Positions 29,532 through 38,252 of a stretch of DNA of 64,000 nt are shown here, piece after piece. Position 1 is the stretch's first letter. Each line of letters starts with the position of its first letter. Source of the DNA: Roseiarcus sp035606915. Its GTDB lineage: Bacteria > Pseudomonadota > Alphaproteobacteria > Rhizobiales > Beijerinckiaceae. The DNA is taken from contig DATNDU010000034.1 of assembly GCA_035606915.1 (NCBI GenBank), positions 20,051 to 84,050 of the forward strand, written 5' to 3'. The notes under the pieces are model-generated. The model saw nothing but the letters and a program-made list of their open reading frames with translations. It was not told the origin of the DNA and made no database searches. Both the position numbers and the translations under genes were made by a program.

Positions 29532-29560
29532 TTGACGCTTACGCCGTTTCCGAAGATATT
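29532..29560 (+). promoter_or_regulatory. candidate promoter of the phage block
   Basis: TTGACG (29532-29537) and GATATT (29555-29560) are separated by 17 bases in a locally AT-rich stretch between tRNA-Pro and the first tail gene. This is the only good -35/-10 pair seen upstream of the block. Confidence 0.45.
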
Positions 29561-29601
29561 GGCTATATTGGTTGCCATGCGTTCAGGAGGCACAGTTTCT
29601 C

Positions 29602-29727
29602 TTGAACGAACAAAACATGAACATTGATTGCCGCACGCCGCCGGAAGCCAGCCTCCCGGAGTGTCGCGGCAGCCGAGCGGCTGTGCTTTCCTCCCGCAGG
29701 ACGAGGCGTAACCTTTGCCAACCCTGA
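29602..29727 (+). CDS. possible 41-residue leader ORF
   Basis: A short frame starting at a TTG (29602, with AGGAGG 12 bases upstream) or at an ATG (29617) runs through 29727 and overlaps the start of the next gene by 13 bases. The peptide is arginine-rich (SSRRTRRN) and has no recognised domain. The overlap would allow translational coupling to the TIM-barrel gene, which starts at a weak TTG. It may equally be chance. Confidence 0.25.
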   Translation: MNEQNMNIDCRTPPEASLPECRGSRAAVLSSRRTRRNLCQP

Positions 29728-32171
29728 CCGGCGTCCATCTGCTGCCCGCTACGGGCGAATTCACCTATGACACAATCGCCTTTCTCGGCCAGCGCACGAC
29801 AGAGCCGGGCCTGACGGCGATCAATGCCTACGCTGGCGGCGGCGCGACGACGGATTGTGCGATCGCGCTCAACCAGCTTCAAGCGCAGCATCCCGAATGC
29901 GCCACCGTCTCGCTGGTTTGCGCCTGGTTTTGCGACGGGCTGACGGCGGGGGCGTGCAACGTCTATCCGACGACGACTTATATCGGCGGCGCGTTCCAGC
30001 AGGCCAGCGGCGGCGCCGACGTCTGGCGTTGTTCGTCGCTGACGCAGACGAGCCCCGGCCTGATTCCGATGGCGACCGCCAGCGACGGAACCTTCGTTTA
30101 TGCCGGCACGCCGAGCGACGCCTCGATCGTGCGCTGCCTGCGCGATCTGAAGACGCGCGGCTTCAAGGTGGTGTTCTATCCGTTCCTACTGATGACGGCG
30201 GCGGGGCTGCCGTGGCGCGGCGAAATCAGCTATGCGCCGGATCTCTCCAGCGCCGCGACGGCGGCGGTCGAGGCTTTTCTCGGGCCGGCGACGGCCGCTG
30301 AGTTCACCCGCGACGCCGTCAATCTGACGGTCGCTTATGCGGGCTCGGCGACGGATTGGAGCTATCGCCGCATGATCCTTCACTACGCCCATCTCTGCGT
30401 GGTGGCGGGCGGCGTCGATTTGTTCGTCCTCGGCTCGGAGTTGCGCGGGCTGGAGACCATTCGCGGCCCGGCCTGGACCAGGGCCGGGACCACCGACGGC
30501 GCCGGCCATGCGATCTGGGACTATCCCTTCGTCGCCGGGCTCGCCCAGCTTGCCAGCGATGTGCGCGGCGTGTTCGATGCGGCGGGGCTGGCGCGCAGCC
30601 TTGCGACGCTTACCAACCTCATCGCCTATTCCGCCGACTGGTCGTCGTGGATGGGCTATCAGCATGCCGGCGAGAATGGGCAATGGCCGCATCTCGACAG
30701 CCTCTATGCGTCGTCGGCGATCGACTACGTCTCGTTCGACAATTACCTGCCGCTGTCCGATTGGACGACAGGAACCGGCGGCCTCGACGCCGCCAACTGG
30801 CAGGCGCCGCCGCCGCCGAGCTGGCCGACGGCCTCGCCCTCGACGCGTGGCTTCGGCCTCGGCGGAGCGCCGACGATCGACTCGATCGCCTATCTGCAAG
30901 CCAATATCGAGGGCGGCGAGAAGTTCGACTGGTATTACGCCGACGCTGCCAACGCCGGCGCCGCCGACGATCCCAAGGGCTCCGGGCTTATCGTCTCCGC
31001 CCCGCAGGGCGACCGGGCGACGCAGACGCGCCAACCCTACGCGGCGGGACAGCAGATCCTGGCCAACAAACAATTGCGCTGGTGGTGGAGCCATCCGCAT
31101 TATGCAATCTACGACGCCGGGTCCGGCTGGACGGCGCAGGGAGCGCAGACGCCCTGGGCGCCGCAATCCAAGCCGCTGCTGTTCCTCGAATACGGCATCC
31201 CCTCGGTCGACAAGGGGACCAATCAACCGAACCTGTTCTATTCGCCCTCGTCGAACGCCAGCGGCACGCCTTATTGGTCGATCTGGTCGAGCGCCGCGGG
31301 CGGCGGGCTGAAGCCGCTGCGCGACGACACGATCTCGGAAATGGCGCTCGACGCGATCTATTCCTATTGGCAGGCCAACAACGCCAGCGTCGGCGGCGTG
31401 GCGATGATCCAGTGGGCGTTCTCGTGCGTCTGGAACTGGGATGCGCGGCCATTTCCGGCGTTTCCGACACTGTCGAGCGTCTGGGGCGACGCGGCCGACT
31501 GGGCTTACGGCGACTGGCAGGGCGCGGGGCGCACGCCGACGCCGCCGGCGGCGGCATCCGGCGATCCCCCGCCCGCAACCTACCCGAGTTTTCCGGCGCT
31601 CTCGACGCTTGGCTGGTCGACGCATGTGCGGCCGCGCTTCGCTACCGGAATCGCCGGCCACGTGAGCGGGCGGGAAAGCCGGCGGCCGTTGCGGGCGCTG
31701 GCGATCTACGACATCGAGTTGAACTACAACCTGCTGCGCGCCGGCGCCGAGGCGGAATTGCAGGCCGTCGCCGGGTTCTACGGGCAAATGGGCGGGCAGG
31801 GCGGCGCGTTCTGGCTTAGCCCGCCGGGCCTGGCGACCGCCGCCGGCCAGCCTCTCGGGACCGGCGACGGCGTCACCACGACCTTCGCGCTGAAGCGCAG
31901 CTTCGGCGACTACAGCGAGCCGGTGCAGGCGACCAGCGGCGTTTCGGCGGTCTATCTCAACGGCGCCGAGCAGGGCGCGGGCTGGAGCGTCACGGCGGGC
32001 TTCTCTCCGGCGGTCGCCTTCGCCGCGCCGCCGGCGCCGGGCGCGGCGGTCAGCGCCGATTTCGGCGTCCTGTGGCCCTGCCGCTTCGCCGAGGACGTCG
32101 CCGATTTGGAAAACTTCATGACGCTGCTCTGGCGTTGGGGAAGCGTGAAATTGCAGACGGTGAGGCCGTGA
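29715..32171 (+). CDS. GTA-type TIM-barrel protein fused to a DUF2460 tail-hub domain
   Basis: An 818-residue tail-tip protein. Residues ~1-590 match the TIM-barrel part of the GTA baseplate megatron protein: LLPATGEFTYDT at the start, VSLVCAWFCDG, YAGTPSDASIVRCLRDLKTRGFKVVFYPF, then HYAHLCVVAGGVDLFVLGSELRGL and PLLFLEYGIPSVDKGTNQPN, a glycoside-hydrolase-like layout. Residues ~620-818 are a DUF2460 domain, the distal-tail/hub fold: HVSGRESRRPLRALAIYDIE, GTGDGVTTTFAL, and a closing RFAEDVADLE. In GTAs these domains are on separate proteins. The start is a TTG at 29715 with a weak ribosome binding site. Confidence 0.85.
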   Translation: MPTLTGVHLLPATGEFTYDTIAFLGQRTTEPGLTAINAYAGGGATTDCAIALNQLQAQHPECATVSLVCAWFCDGLTAGACNVYPTTTYIGGAFQQASGGADVWRCSSLTQTSPGLIPMATASDGTFVYAGTPSDASIVRCLRDLKTRGFKVVFYPFLLMTAAGLPWRGEISYAPDLSSAATAAVEAFLGPATAAEFTRDAVNLTVAYAGSATDWSYRRMILHYAHLCVVAGGVDLFVLGSELRGLETIRGPAWTRAGTTDGAGHAIWDYPFVAGLAQLASDVRGVFDAAGLARSLATLTNLIAYSADWSSWMGYQHAGENGQWPHLDSLYASSAIDYVSFDNYLPLSDWTTGTGGLDAANWQAPPPPSWPTASPSTRGFGLGGAPTIDSIAYLQANIEGGEKFDWYYADAANAGAADDPKGSGLIVSAPQGDRATQTRQPYAAGQQILANKQLRWWWSHPHYAIYDAGSGWTAQGAQTPWAPQSKPLLFLEYGIPSVDKGTNQPNLFYSPSSNASGTPYWSIWSSAAGGGLKPLRDDTISEMALDAIYSYWQANNASVGGVAMIQWAFSCVWNWDARPFPAFPTLSSVWGDAADWAYGDWQGAGRTPTPPAAASGDPPPATYPSFPALSTLGWSTHVRPRFATGIAGHVSGRESRRPLRALAIYDIELNYNLLRAGAEAELQAVAGFYGQMGGQGGAFWLSPPGLATAAGQPLGTGDGVTTTFALKRSFGDYSEPVQATSGVSAVYLNGAEQGAGWSVTAGFSPAVAFAAPPAPGAAVSADFGVLWPCRFAEDVADLENFMTLLWRWGSVKLQTVRP

Positions 32172-32229
32172 AACCGATGAACCCTGTTCAGCAGCCGCGC
32201 GCGCGCGCCGTCGCCAACGAGCATTTTGC

Positions 32230-33348
32230 GTGAGCGCCCCCCCCGTTTTTCCGCCGCTCGCCGGCCAGGGCTGGAGCGTACACAAGAAGCCGACGTTCTC
32301 GACCATCGTCGCCAGCCACGTCTCTGGGCGCGAGGTGCGCGACGCGCTCTATGCCAACCCGATCTGGCAGTTCGAGCTGACCTTCGATGGCCTCGACGGC
32401 ACTTCGAGCGGGCAATACGGCGGCCTTGGCGCGTCGAGTCTGCAAAGCCTGATGGGGCTTTACCTGCAATGCCAGGGCCAATACGGATCGTTCCTCTATT
32501 ACGATCCCAGCGACTATGCCGTTAGCGGGCAGCCGTTCGGGACCGGCGACGGGACAACGACGACCTTCCAACTCGCTCGGACGCTCGGCGGCTTTTCCGA
32601 GCCGGTGGCGCAGCCGTTCACCGCCGTCGCGCCGACGCTATTCCAGGTTCAGGGCGCGGCGGCGTATTACGCGCCCAACAATCTCCTCATCTATTCCGGC
32701 GACATGACGCAGTCGGCGTGGAGCAAGAGCAACGTCAGTGTCGCGGCCGGCGCCAGCGATCCTCTCGGCGGTACCGACGCGCAGACGATTACGGCAACGG
32801 CCGCGAACTCTTTCATCGATCAATTCGTGGCCGCGAGCGGAGCCAACTATGTCTCCTCGGTCTGGGCTCGGCGCAGGACAGGCACTGGCGCAGTGAAACT
32901 GTCCGATCCCGCGCATGACGGAACATTGCTGACTATGCCGCTGACATCCTCCTGGCAGCGATTCAGCATCGCGGGACCGCCCTTGTCGGCCCATGCGGCG
33001 AGCCTCATCAATTTAGCGACCCCCGGAGACGCGATCGACGTATACGCTCCGCAGGTCGAGCAATCGCTCATCGCGACGCCGGGGCCTTATTTCAAGACGG
33101 CGGCGAGCCAATATTTCGGCGCCCCGTGGATCACGGCGGCCGGCGCGCTGGCTGACCCCTCAGCCTACGCCATCGCCAACGGCGCGGTGACCTTCGCAAC
33201 GGCGCCCGCCAGCGGCGTGGCGCTCGCGTGGACGGGTTATTTCGCCTTCCTGTGCCGCTTCGACGGCGACGATCTCGATTTCGAGCAGTTCATGGCAAGC
33301 CTGTGGAAGGCCGACAGCGTGAAGTTTCGCAGCCTGAGGCAACAATGA
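32230..33348 (+). CDS. DUF2460 tail protein with inserted carbohydrate-binding-like domain
   Basis: A 372-residue second DUF2460 protein, adjacent to the fusion above. The hub domain is split: residues 1-~140 (HVSGREVRDALYANPIWQFE, GTGDGTTTTFQL) and ~285-372 (VTFATAPASGVAL, CRFDGDDLDFEQFM). Between them lie ~145 residues resembling jelly-roll carbohydrate-binding modules found in tail fibres: NLLIYSGDMTQSAWSKSNVS, QTITATAANSF, and IDVYAPQVEQSLIATPGPYF. The inserted part may bind a host surface glycan. The start is a GTG at 32230. It overlaps the DUF2163 gene by 4 bases. Confidence 0.82.
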   Translation: MSAPPVFPPLAGQGWSVHKKPTFSTIVASHVSGREVRDALYANPIWQFELTFDGLDGTSSGQYGGLGASSLQSLMGLYLQCQGQYGSFLYYDPSDYAVSGQPFGTGDGTTTTFQLARTLGGFSEPVAQPFTAVAPTLFQVQGAAAYYAPNNLLIYSGDMTQSAWSKSNVSVAAGASDPLGGTDAQTITATAANSFIDQFVAASGANYVSSVWARRRTGTGAVKLSDPAHDGTLLTMPLTSSWQRFSIAGPPLSAHAASLINLATPGDAIDVYAPQVEQSLIATPGPYFKTAASQYFGAPWITAAGALADPSAYAIANGAVTFATAPASGVALAWTGYFAFLCRFDGDDLDFEQFMASLWKADSVKFRSLRQQ

Positions 33349-34214
33349 AAGCGACCACCGCCGCCGTTGTCGCGGCCCTCAACGCCGCGCGCGCCGCGCC
33401 CGACGCTGAGATCGCCATCGCCGAGTGCTTCACCTTCACGCTGGCGACGGCGACGACGCTGGCTTGGACCAACGTCGATCTTCCCGTCACCTACAACGGC
33501 ACGACCTTCTCGGCGACGGGGCCGCTGGTGCAGGGCCTCAAATACAAGGCCAGCGTCGGCCTCGAAGTCGACAAGCAGCAGATCATCATCGCCGCACGGC
33601 CGACCGACCTGATTTCCGGCAACCCGGTGCTCAACGCCATTCGCGAGGGCGCCTTCGACGGCGCCACCGTGCAGCGCGACCGCGTGTTTCTCAGCGCAAT
33701 CGGCGGCGCGGTCATCGGCGGCGTGACGATGTTCCACGGCCGGGTGTCGACCATCGACAGCGTCGGGCGCACGCAGGCGCAGATCACCGTCGCCAGCGAT
33801 CTCGTGATCCTCGACTACGACATGCCGCGCAATATCTATTCGCCGACCTGCGTGCACACGCTCTACGATTCCGGCTGCGGCGTCATCCGCGGCGCCTATT
33901 CGGCGAGCGGGACGGTCGGTGTCGGCTCGACGGCGGGCGCCATCAACACCAGCGTCGCGGCGGCCGGGCACGTGCAGGGCTCGATCCTGTTCACCAGCGG
34001 CGTCAACGCCAACGTGCGCGCGACGGTCAAGAGCGTGATCGCCGGCGCGACGCTGGCGCTGATGTATCCGCTGCCGTCGCCGCCGGCGACAGGCGATGCC
34101 TTCACCGTCGCCTTCGGCTGCGATCATACGCGCTGCACCTGTCAGGGGCGATTCAACAATCTGGCCAATTTCCGCGGCTTCCCGTTCGTGCCGCCGCCGC
34201 AAATTGCCTACTGA
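33345..34214 (+). CDS. DUF2163 (GTA gp13-like) tail protein
   Basis: A 289-residue protein of the DUF2163 / phage BR0599 family, a component of the tail hub in siphophages and GTAs. Typical parts are the N-terminal CFTFTLATATTLAWTN, YDMPRNIYSPTCVHTLYDSGCGV and the C-terminal CDHTRCTCQGRFNNLANFRG, whose cysteines and FRGFP motif may bind a cluster or metal in related proteins. The ATG overlaps the stop of the previous gene (ATGA). Confidence 0.9.
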   Translation: MKATTAAVVAALNAARAAPDAEIAIAECFTFTLATATTLAWTNVDLPVTYNGTTFSATGPLVQGLKYKASVGLEVDKQQIIIAARPTDLISGNPVLNAIREGAFDGATVQRDRVFLSAIGGAVIGGVTMFHGRVSTIDSVGRTQAQITVASDLVILDYDMPRNIYSPTCVHTLYDSGCGVIRGAYSASGTVGVGSTAGAINTSVAAAGHVQGSILFTSGVNANVRATVKSVIAGATLALMYPLPSPPATGDAFTVAFGCDHTRCTCQGRFNNLANFRGFPFVPPPQIAY

Positions 34215-34245
34215 GCGCGAACTTCAAACCGCCGCAGGCTTGCCA

Positions 34246-34701
34246 ATGATTGACCTGCCCGAACCGGAGTCCCGCGCGCGCGTCGTCGCCGCAGCCCGTG
34301 CCTGGATCGGCACGCCCTATCATCACATGGCCGACCTTCACGGCGTCGGCGTCGATTGCGCGATGCTGCTGGTGCGTGTGTTCTGCGATCTCGGCCTCGT
34401 CGCGCCGCTCGATCCGCGCCCCTACACGCGCGACTGGATGCTGCATCGCGGCGACGAACGCTACCTCGGCTTCGTTGTCGCCTCGGCGCGCGAGGTCGAG
34501 GCGCCGCAACCCGGCGACGTCATCCTTTTCCGCGTCGGCCGCTGCTACGCCCACGGAGGCATCGTGACCTTGCCCGATCCGCTGACCATCCTGCACGCAT
34601 TCGCGCCCGCGGCGCGGGTTCTCGAAGAACCCGTCGCGCGCAATGGCCAACTCGCCGGACGGCTCGCCGCCGCCAGGCTGTTCTCGCATTGGGGCGTCTG
34701 A
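34246..34701 (+). CDS. NlpC/P60-type phage cell-wall peptidase
   Basis: A 151-residue NlpC/P60 cysteine peptidase, matching the GTA gp14 position. It would cut peptide bridges of peptidoglycan while the tail penetrates. The catalytic residues are in place: Cys38 in GVDCAMLL, His103 in YAHGGIV and a third polar residue, probably His117, in ILHAFAP. RAWIGTPYHHMADLHGVGVDC is the usual start of the domain. It is followed after one base by the tail-tip gene. Confidence 0.92.
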   Translation: MIDLPEPESRARVVAAARAWIGTPYHHMADLHGVGVDCAMLLVRVFCDLGLVAPLDPRPYTRDWMLHRGDERYLGFVVASAREVEAPQPGDVILFRVGRCYAHGGIVTLPDPLTILHAFAPAARVLEEPVARNGQLAGRLAAARLFSHWGV

Positions 34702-34702
34702 T

Positions 34703-37066
34703 ATGTCGGCGTTGTTTGGACATTCCCAGGTCGCGACCAAGCCGGACTACACCGGCCTTCAGTTGCAGACAGCGGTAGCGACGCTGCCGATTCCGATCTG
34801 CTACGGCCGCCAAAAGCTCGCCCCGAATGTCGTCTTCTACGCCAACTTCCGCACCCAGGACGTCAAGAGCGGCAAGGGCGGCCTGTTCTCGGGCCCGACG
34901 ACCGGCTACAATTACACCGCCGACATCATCATGGCGCTCTGCGAGGGGCCGATCTCCGGCATCGGCCATGTCTGGCGCGACCAATCGACCTATACGCTCG
35001 CCGATCTCGGGCTCAATCTGTTCGAGGGGACGACGCCGCAGACGGTGTGGAGCTATCTGGCGACCTCCTCTCCCAACCAGGCGCTGACCTACCAGGGCAC
35101 GGCCTATGTCTGCGCCGCCAATTATCAGCTTGGCAGCGCCGCCGACGTCGGCAACCACAATTTCGAGATCATCGGCATTCTCGCCGGCACCGGGATCAAC
35201 GGCGTCGACGCCGACCCCGCGCAGGTGATTTACGATTTCCTCACCAACGCCCAATATGGCGCCGGCTTCGACGCCGGCGCGATTGACCTGACGACGCTCT
35301 ACGGAGCCGGCGGCGACGCCTCGCTACAGACCTATTGCAACGCCGTGGGCATTGCCTTCTCGCCGCTGCTGTCGAGCCCGGAGCAGGGCTCCTCGACGCT
35401 GACGCGCTGGTTGCAACTCACCAATTGCGCGGCGGTGTGGTCGGCCGGGCGGTTGCGGTTCATCCCCTACGGCGATCTGCCTATCTCGTCCGGTCCGGTG
35501 ACCAAGACCATCGCCTCGTCGATTCCGATCCCCGCCCAAGAAAGCGACGGCAGCTATCCGCCGCCGGCGATTGTCGTCTCCACGGCGGCGAATTTCGTTT
35601 CCGACGGCGGCGTCGTCTACGCCTTCACCGGCATCGCGCTAACCTATATCGGCGCTGCCGCGCCGACCGCGCCGGGCCAATACGGCATCTCTCCTGCGGG
35701 AACCTATCTGTTTCACATCAACGATCATGGTTCGCCGGCGACGATCACCGCGACGCTAAACATCCCCGTCTCCTACCTGCCGAATCTGACGCCGGCCTAT
35801 GCGTTGAGCGACCTCGATTTTATCGACGAGAAGGGCGCCAAGGACCCGGTGCAGGTGCAGCGACTCGACCCCTTCAGCCTGCCGACGATCCAGCGCATCC
35901 AATGCCTGTCGCGCGACAACCAATATGGCTCGACGCCGGTCGAGGCGCGCGACCAGAGCCAGATCGAACTTTACGGCCCGCGCGTCGGCTCGACGATCCA
36001 GGCCAGTGAAATCTGCGACGAAAGCGTCATCGCCCCCGTCATCGCGCAGACGATCCTGCAACGCGGGCTCTACGTGCGCGCGCATTTCAGCTTCAAGCTG
36101 AGTTGGGAATATTGCCTCATCGACCCGATGGACGTCGTGACGATCACCGACGCCAATCTCGGATTGTTCGCCTATCCCGTGCGCGTTACGACGATCGAGG
36201 AGGACGACAAGGGCCTGCTGTCGATCACCGCCGAAGAGTTGGCGCTCGGGGTTTCGACGCCGGGCGCCAATCCGTCGAGCGGCGCGGTGTCATTCCAACC
36301 CAACCAGGGCGCAGCGGCGACCTCCATCAACCCTCCGTTGATCTACGAACCGCCGCCGGCGCTGACTGGCAATATCGCGCAGGTGTGGATCGGCGCCAGC
36401 AGCGCCGCCGATCCGAACTGGGGCGGCGCTTATGTTTGGGCGAGCGTCGACAATGTGACCTATTCACAGATTGGGACGATCACTTTGCCGCTGCGCCAGG
36501 GCGTGTTGACGGCGAACCTGGCGAGCGCCAGCGGTTGGGATGCCACCGGCACGCTGTCGATCGATCTCGCCGAGAGCGGCGCGACGCTGTCGGGCGCGAG
36601 CGCGGCGAGCGCGCAGGCCGGTGCGACGTTGAGCCTGGTCGAGGGCGAATTGCTCGCCTATGAGTCGGCGACGCTGACTGGCGTCAACGCCTATGGCCTG
36701 ACAGGATTGCAGCGCGGCTTCGCTGGCACTACAGGCGCGGCGCACTCGGTCGGGGCGGCGTTCGCTCGCTTGGATTCCGCGGTGGTGCAATACAATCTGC
36801 CCGACGCCTGGATCGGCGTTCCACTCCACTTCAAATTCCAGTCGTTCAACGTGTTTGGGGCCGGCGTCGAGGATCTCTCGATCTGCGCCGCCTACCCTTA
36901 CACGCCCAACGGCTCGGGCGCGCTCGGGCCGGCGACGCAAGCGTTGCTGGTCGGGACCAATCTCGACTTCGGCAACGTGATGGCGAGCGCGGCAGAGACA
37001 GACGACTGGGGCAGCGCCACGGTCTCGCCGATTGCCGAGATCGACCTCGGCAATGTGACAAGCTGA
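34703..37066 (+). CDS. phage tail-tip protein (megatron-like, without TIM barrel)
   Basis: A 787-residue baseplate/tail-tip protein. The N-terminal ~330 residues (ATLPIPICYGRQKLAPNVVF, ALCEGPISGIGHVWRD, then LTNAQYGAGFD) and the following phage-tail-3-type region (RIQCLSRDNQYG, LSWEYCLIDPMDVVTITD) match the flanks of the GTA megatron protein. The TIM barrel that normally lies in such proteins is absent; a TIM barrel of that kind is encoded five genes earlier instead. Residues ~550-787 form beta-rich C-terminal domains (YVWASVDN, LLAYESATLTG). The ATG at 34703 is two bases after the previous stop. Confidence 0.85.
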   Translation: MSALFGHSQVATKPDYTGLQLQTAVATLPIPICYGRQKLAPNVVFYANFRTQDVKSGKGGLFSGPTTGYNYTADIIMALCEGPISGIGHVWRDQSTYTLADLGLNLFEGTTPQTVWSYLATSSPNQALTYQGTAYVCAANYQLGSAADVGNHNFEIIGILAGTGINGVDADPAQVIYDFLTNAQYGAGFDAGAIDLTTLYGAGGDASLQTYCNAVGIAFSPLLSSPEQGSSTLTRWLQLTNCAAVWSAGRLRFIPYGDLPISSGPVTKTIASSIPIPAQESDGSYPPPAIVVSTAANFVSDGGVVYAFTGIALTYIGAAAPTAPGQYGISPAGTYLFHINDHGSPATITATLNIPVSYLPNLTPAYALSDLDFIDEKGAKDPVQVQRLDPFSLPTIQRIQCLSRDNQYGSTPVEARDQSQIELYGPRVGSTIQASEICDESVIAPVIAQTILQRGLYVRAHFSFKLSWEYCLIDPMDVVTITDANLGLFAYPVRVTTIEEDDKGLLSITAEELALGVSTPGANPSSGAVSFQPNQGAAATSINPPLIYEPPPALTGNIAQVWIGASSAADPNWGGAYVWASVDNVTYSQIGTITLPLRQGVLTANLASASGWDATGTLSIDLAESGATLSGASAASAQAGATLSLVEGELLAYESATLTGVNAYGLTGLQRGFAGTTGAAHSVGAAFARLDSAVVQYNLPDAWIGVPLHFKFQSFNVFGAGVEDLSICAAYPYTPNGSGALGPATQALLVGTNLDFGNVMASAAETDDWGSATVSPIAEIDLGNVTS

Positions 37067-37111
37067 CGCGCGACGCAGCGCCTTAGCTTCCTCCCGCCAT
37101 TTGGGGTCTTC

Positions 37112-37642
37112 ATGAGCGTCCAGGTCAAACATCGTCGCGACAGCGCCGCCAATATCGCTGCATTCACGCCTGCGCAGGGCGAACTCATCGTCGACACGAC
37201 GAACAACCGCGTCATCGTCGGCGACGGCGCGACGGCGGGCGGCTTCGCGGCCGCCAAGCTCAGCGAAGCTGGCGCGGCGATCGGCGCCAACGGTTCGGCG
37301 CTGCGGCTCAATGTCGCCGAGATCGCGCTTTCCAGCCTCTCCGGCGCCACAGTGACGGCGACTGGCGTCATTCCCGCCGGCGTCCTGTTGGTGGCTTGCG
37401 CAATGCGGGTCACGACTGCGATCACCGGCGCTACGTCGTTCTCGGTCGGTTACACCGGCTCGACGAGCGCCTTCGGCTCCAGCCTCTCGATCGCCGCGGG
37501 AGCAACCAACAGCGGGTTGATCGGCCCCAATCCCTTTTACAACGCCACGAGCGTGATCCTTACCGCGGCCGGCGGCAATTTTTCTGGCGGAGCGGTGCGA
37601 CTTTCGCTCATGTATCTCAGCGTAGCGCCGCCGACGACCTGA
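37112..37642 (+). CDS. tail-fibre-like protein with Mtd N-terminal-type domain
   Basis: A 176-residue protein. The first ~45 residues, VQVKHRRDSAANIAAFTPAQ then GELIVDTTNNRVIVGDG, match the short N-terminal domain of major tropism determinant and related tail-fibre proteins that attaches the fibre to the tail. The rest is glycine-, serine- and alanine-rich beta structure that is not recognised. It follows the tail-tip gene by 45 bases and may be the fibre or its adaptor. Confidence 0.7.
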   Translation: MSVQVKHRRDSAANIAAFTPAQGELIVDTTNNRVIVGDGATAGGFAAAKLSEAGAAIGANGSALRLNVAEIALSSLSGATVTATGVIPAGVLLVACAMRVTTAITGATSFSVGYTGSTSAFGSSLSIAAGATNSGLIGPNPFYNATSVILTAAGGNFSGGAVRLSLMYLSVAPPTT

Positions 37643-37864
37643 TACGGGCCCTCGTTCATCGAGTACGCCAAGCACGCTCATATGCTGACTATCTGATCCC
37701 TCGTGCGCATCAGACAGTCATCTTCTGGTGCTCGCGGCCGACGGCGTCCCAATCTTCTACACGCTCGACTAGCCAGAGGCGCGCCATTTTCGCCACGCCC
37801 TGCGGCAGCCTGCGGCCGGCGCTGGAGGCCGACGCACACTTTCGAACATCAAGGAAGCTCCGAA

Positions 37865-38251
37865 ATGCTGAAACGCTCGCTCATTGCCAGCGCGCTGATG
37901 CTCAGCCTGGTTGGCTCGACGCAAGCGCAAACTCATCGGGATCAGGGGGGAACGGTTACCACCGGCGTAACGCCGATCTATCTTTATGTGTCGGCGGGCG
38001 CATCGCAGATGGCGCTCGCGGTCGGGACGAACACGACGCTGGCGGTTCCCGCCGGGGCCACGCTCGCCGAGATCTGCATCGAGGGCGCCAGCGTGCGATA
38101 CCGCGACGACAGAACGGCGGCGACATCTTCGCTTGGCATCCCCGCATCCGCCGGAACATGCTTCGCGTATTCTGGCCCGCTCTCGTCGCTGTCTTTCACG
38201 GCCCAGAGCGGTTCGCCGACTGTTGATGTTTCATACTACAAGGCGAACTGA
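37865..38251 (+). CDS. phage-block protein with Sec signal peptide, unknown function
   Basis: A 128-residue protein with a good signal peptide (MLKRSLIASALMLSLVGSTQ, cut near AQA). The mature part is a small beta-rich domain with two cysteines (EICIEG and GTCFAY), and no family is recognised. A 222-base gap without a convincing gene precedes it. The next gene starts one base after its stop and also has a signal peptide. Exported proteins are unusual among tail genes, so it may be a lysogenic-conversion gene. Confidence 0.65.
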   Translation: MLKRSLIASALMLSLVGSTQAQTHRDQGGTVTTGVTPIYLYVSAGASQMALAVGTNTTLAVPAGATLAEICIEGASVRYRDDRTAATSSLGIPASAGTCFAYSGPLSSLSFTAQSGSPTVDVSYYKAN

Positions 38252-38252
38252 T

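Noticed and set aside
37687..37719. An 11-bp hairpin (GACTATCTGAT/ATCAGACAGTC) in the gap after the Mtd-type gene, considered as a terminator
   Set aside because: There is one mismatch, a long loop and no T-run, and the transcript must continue through it to reach the next phage genes.
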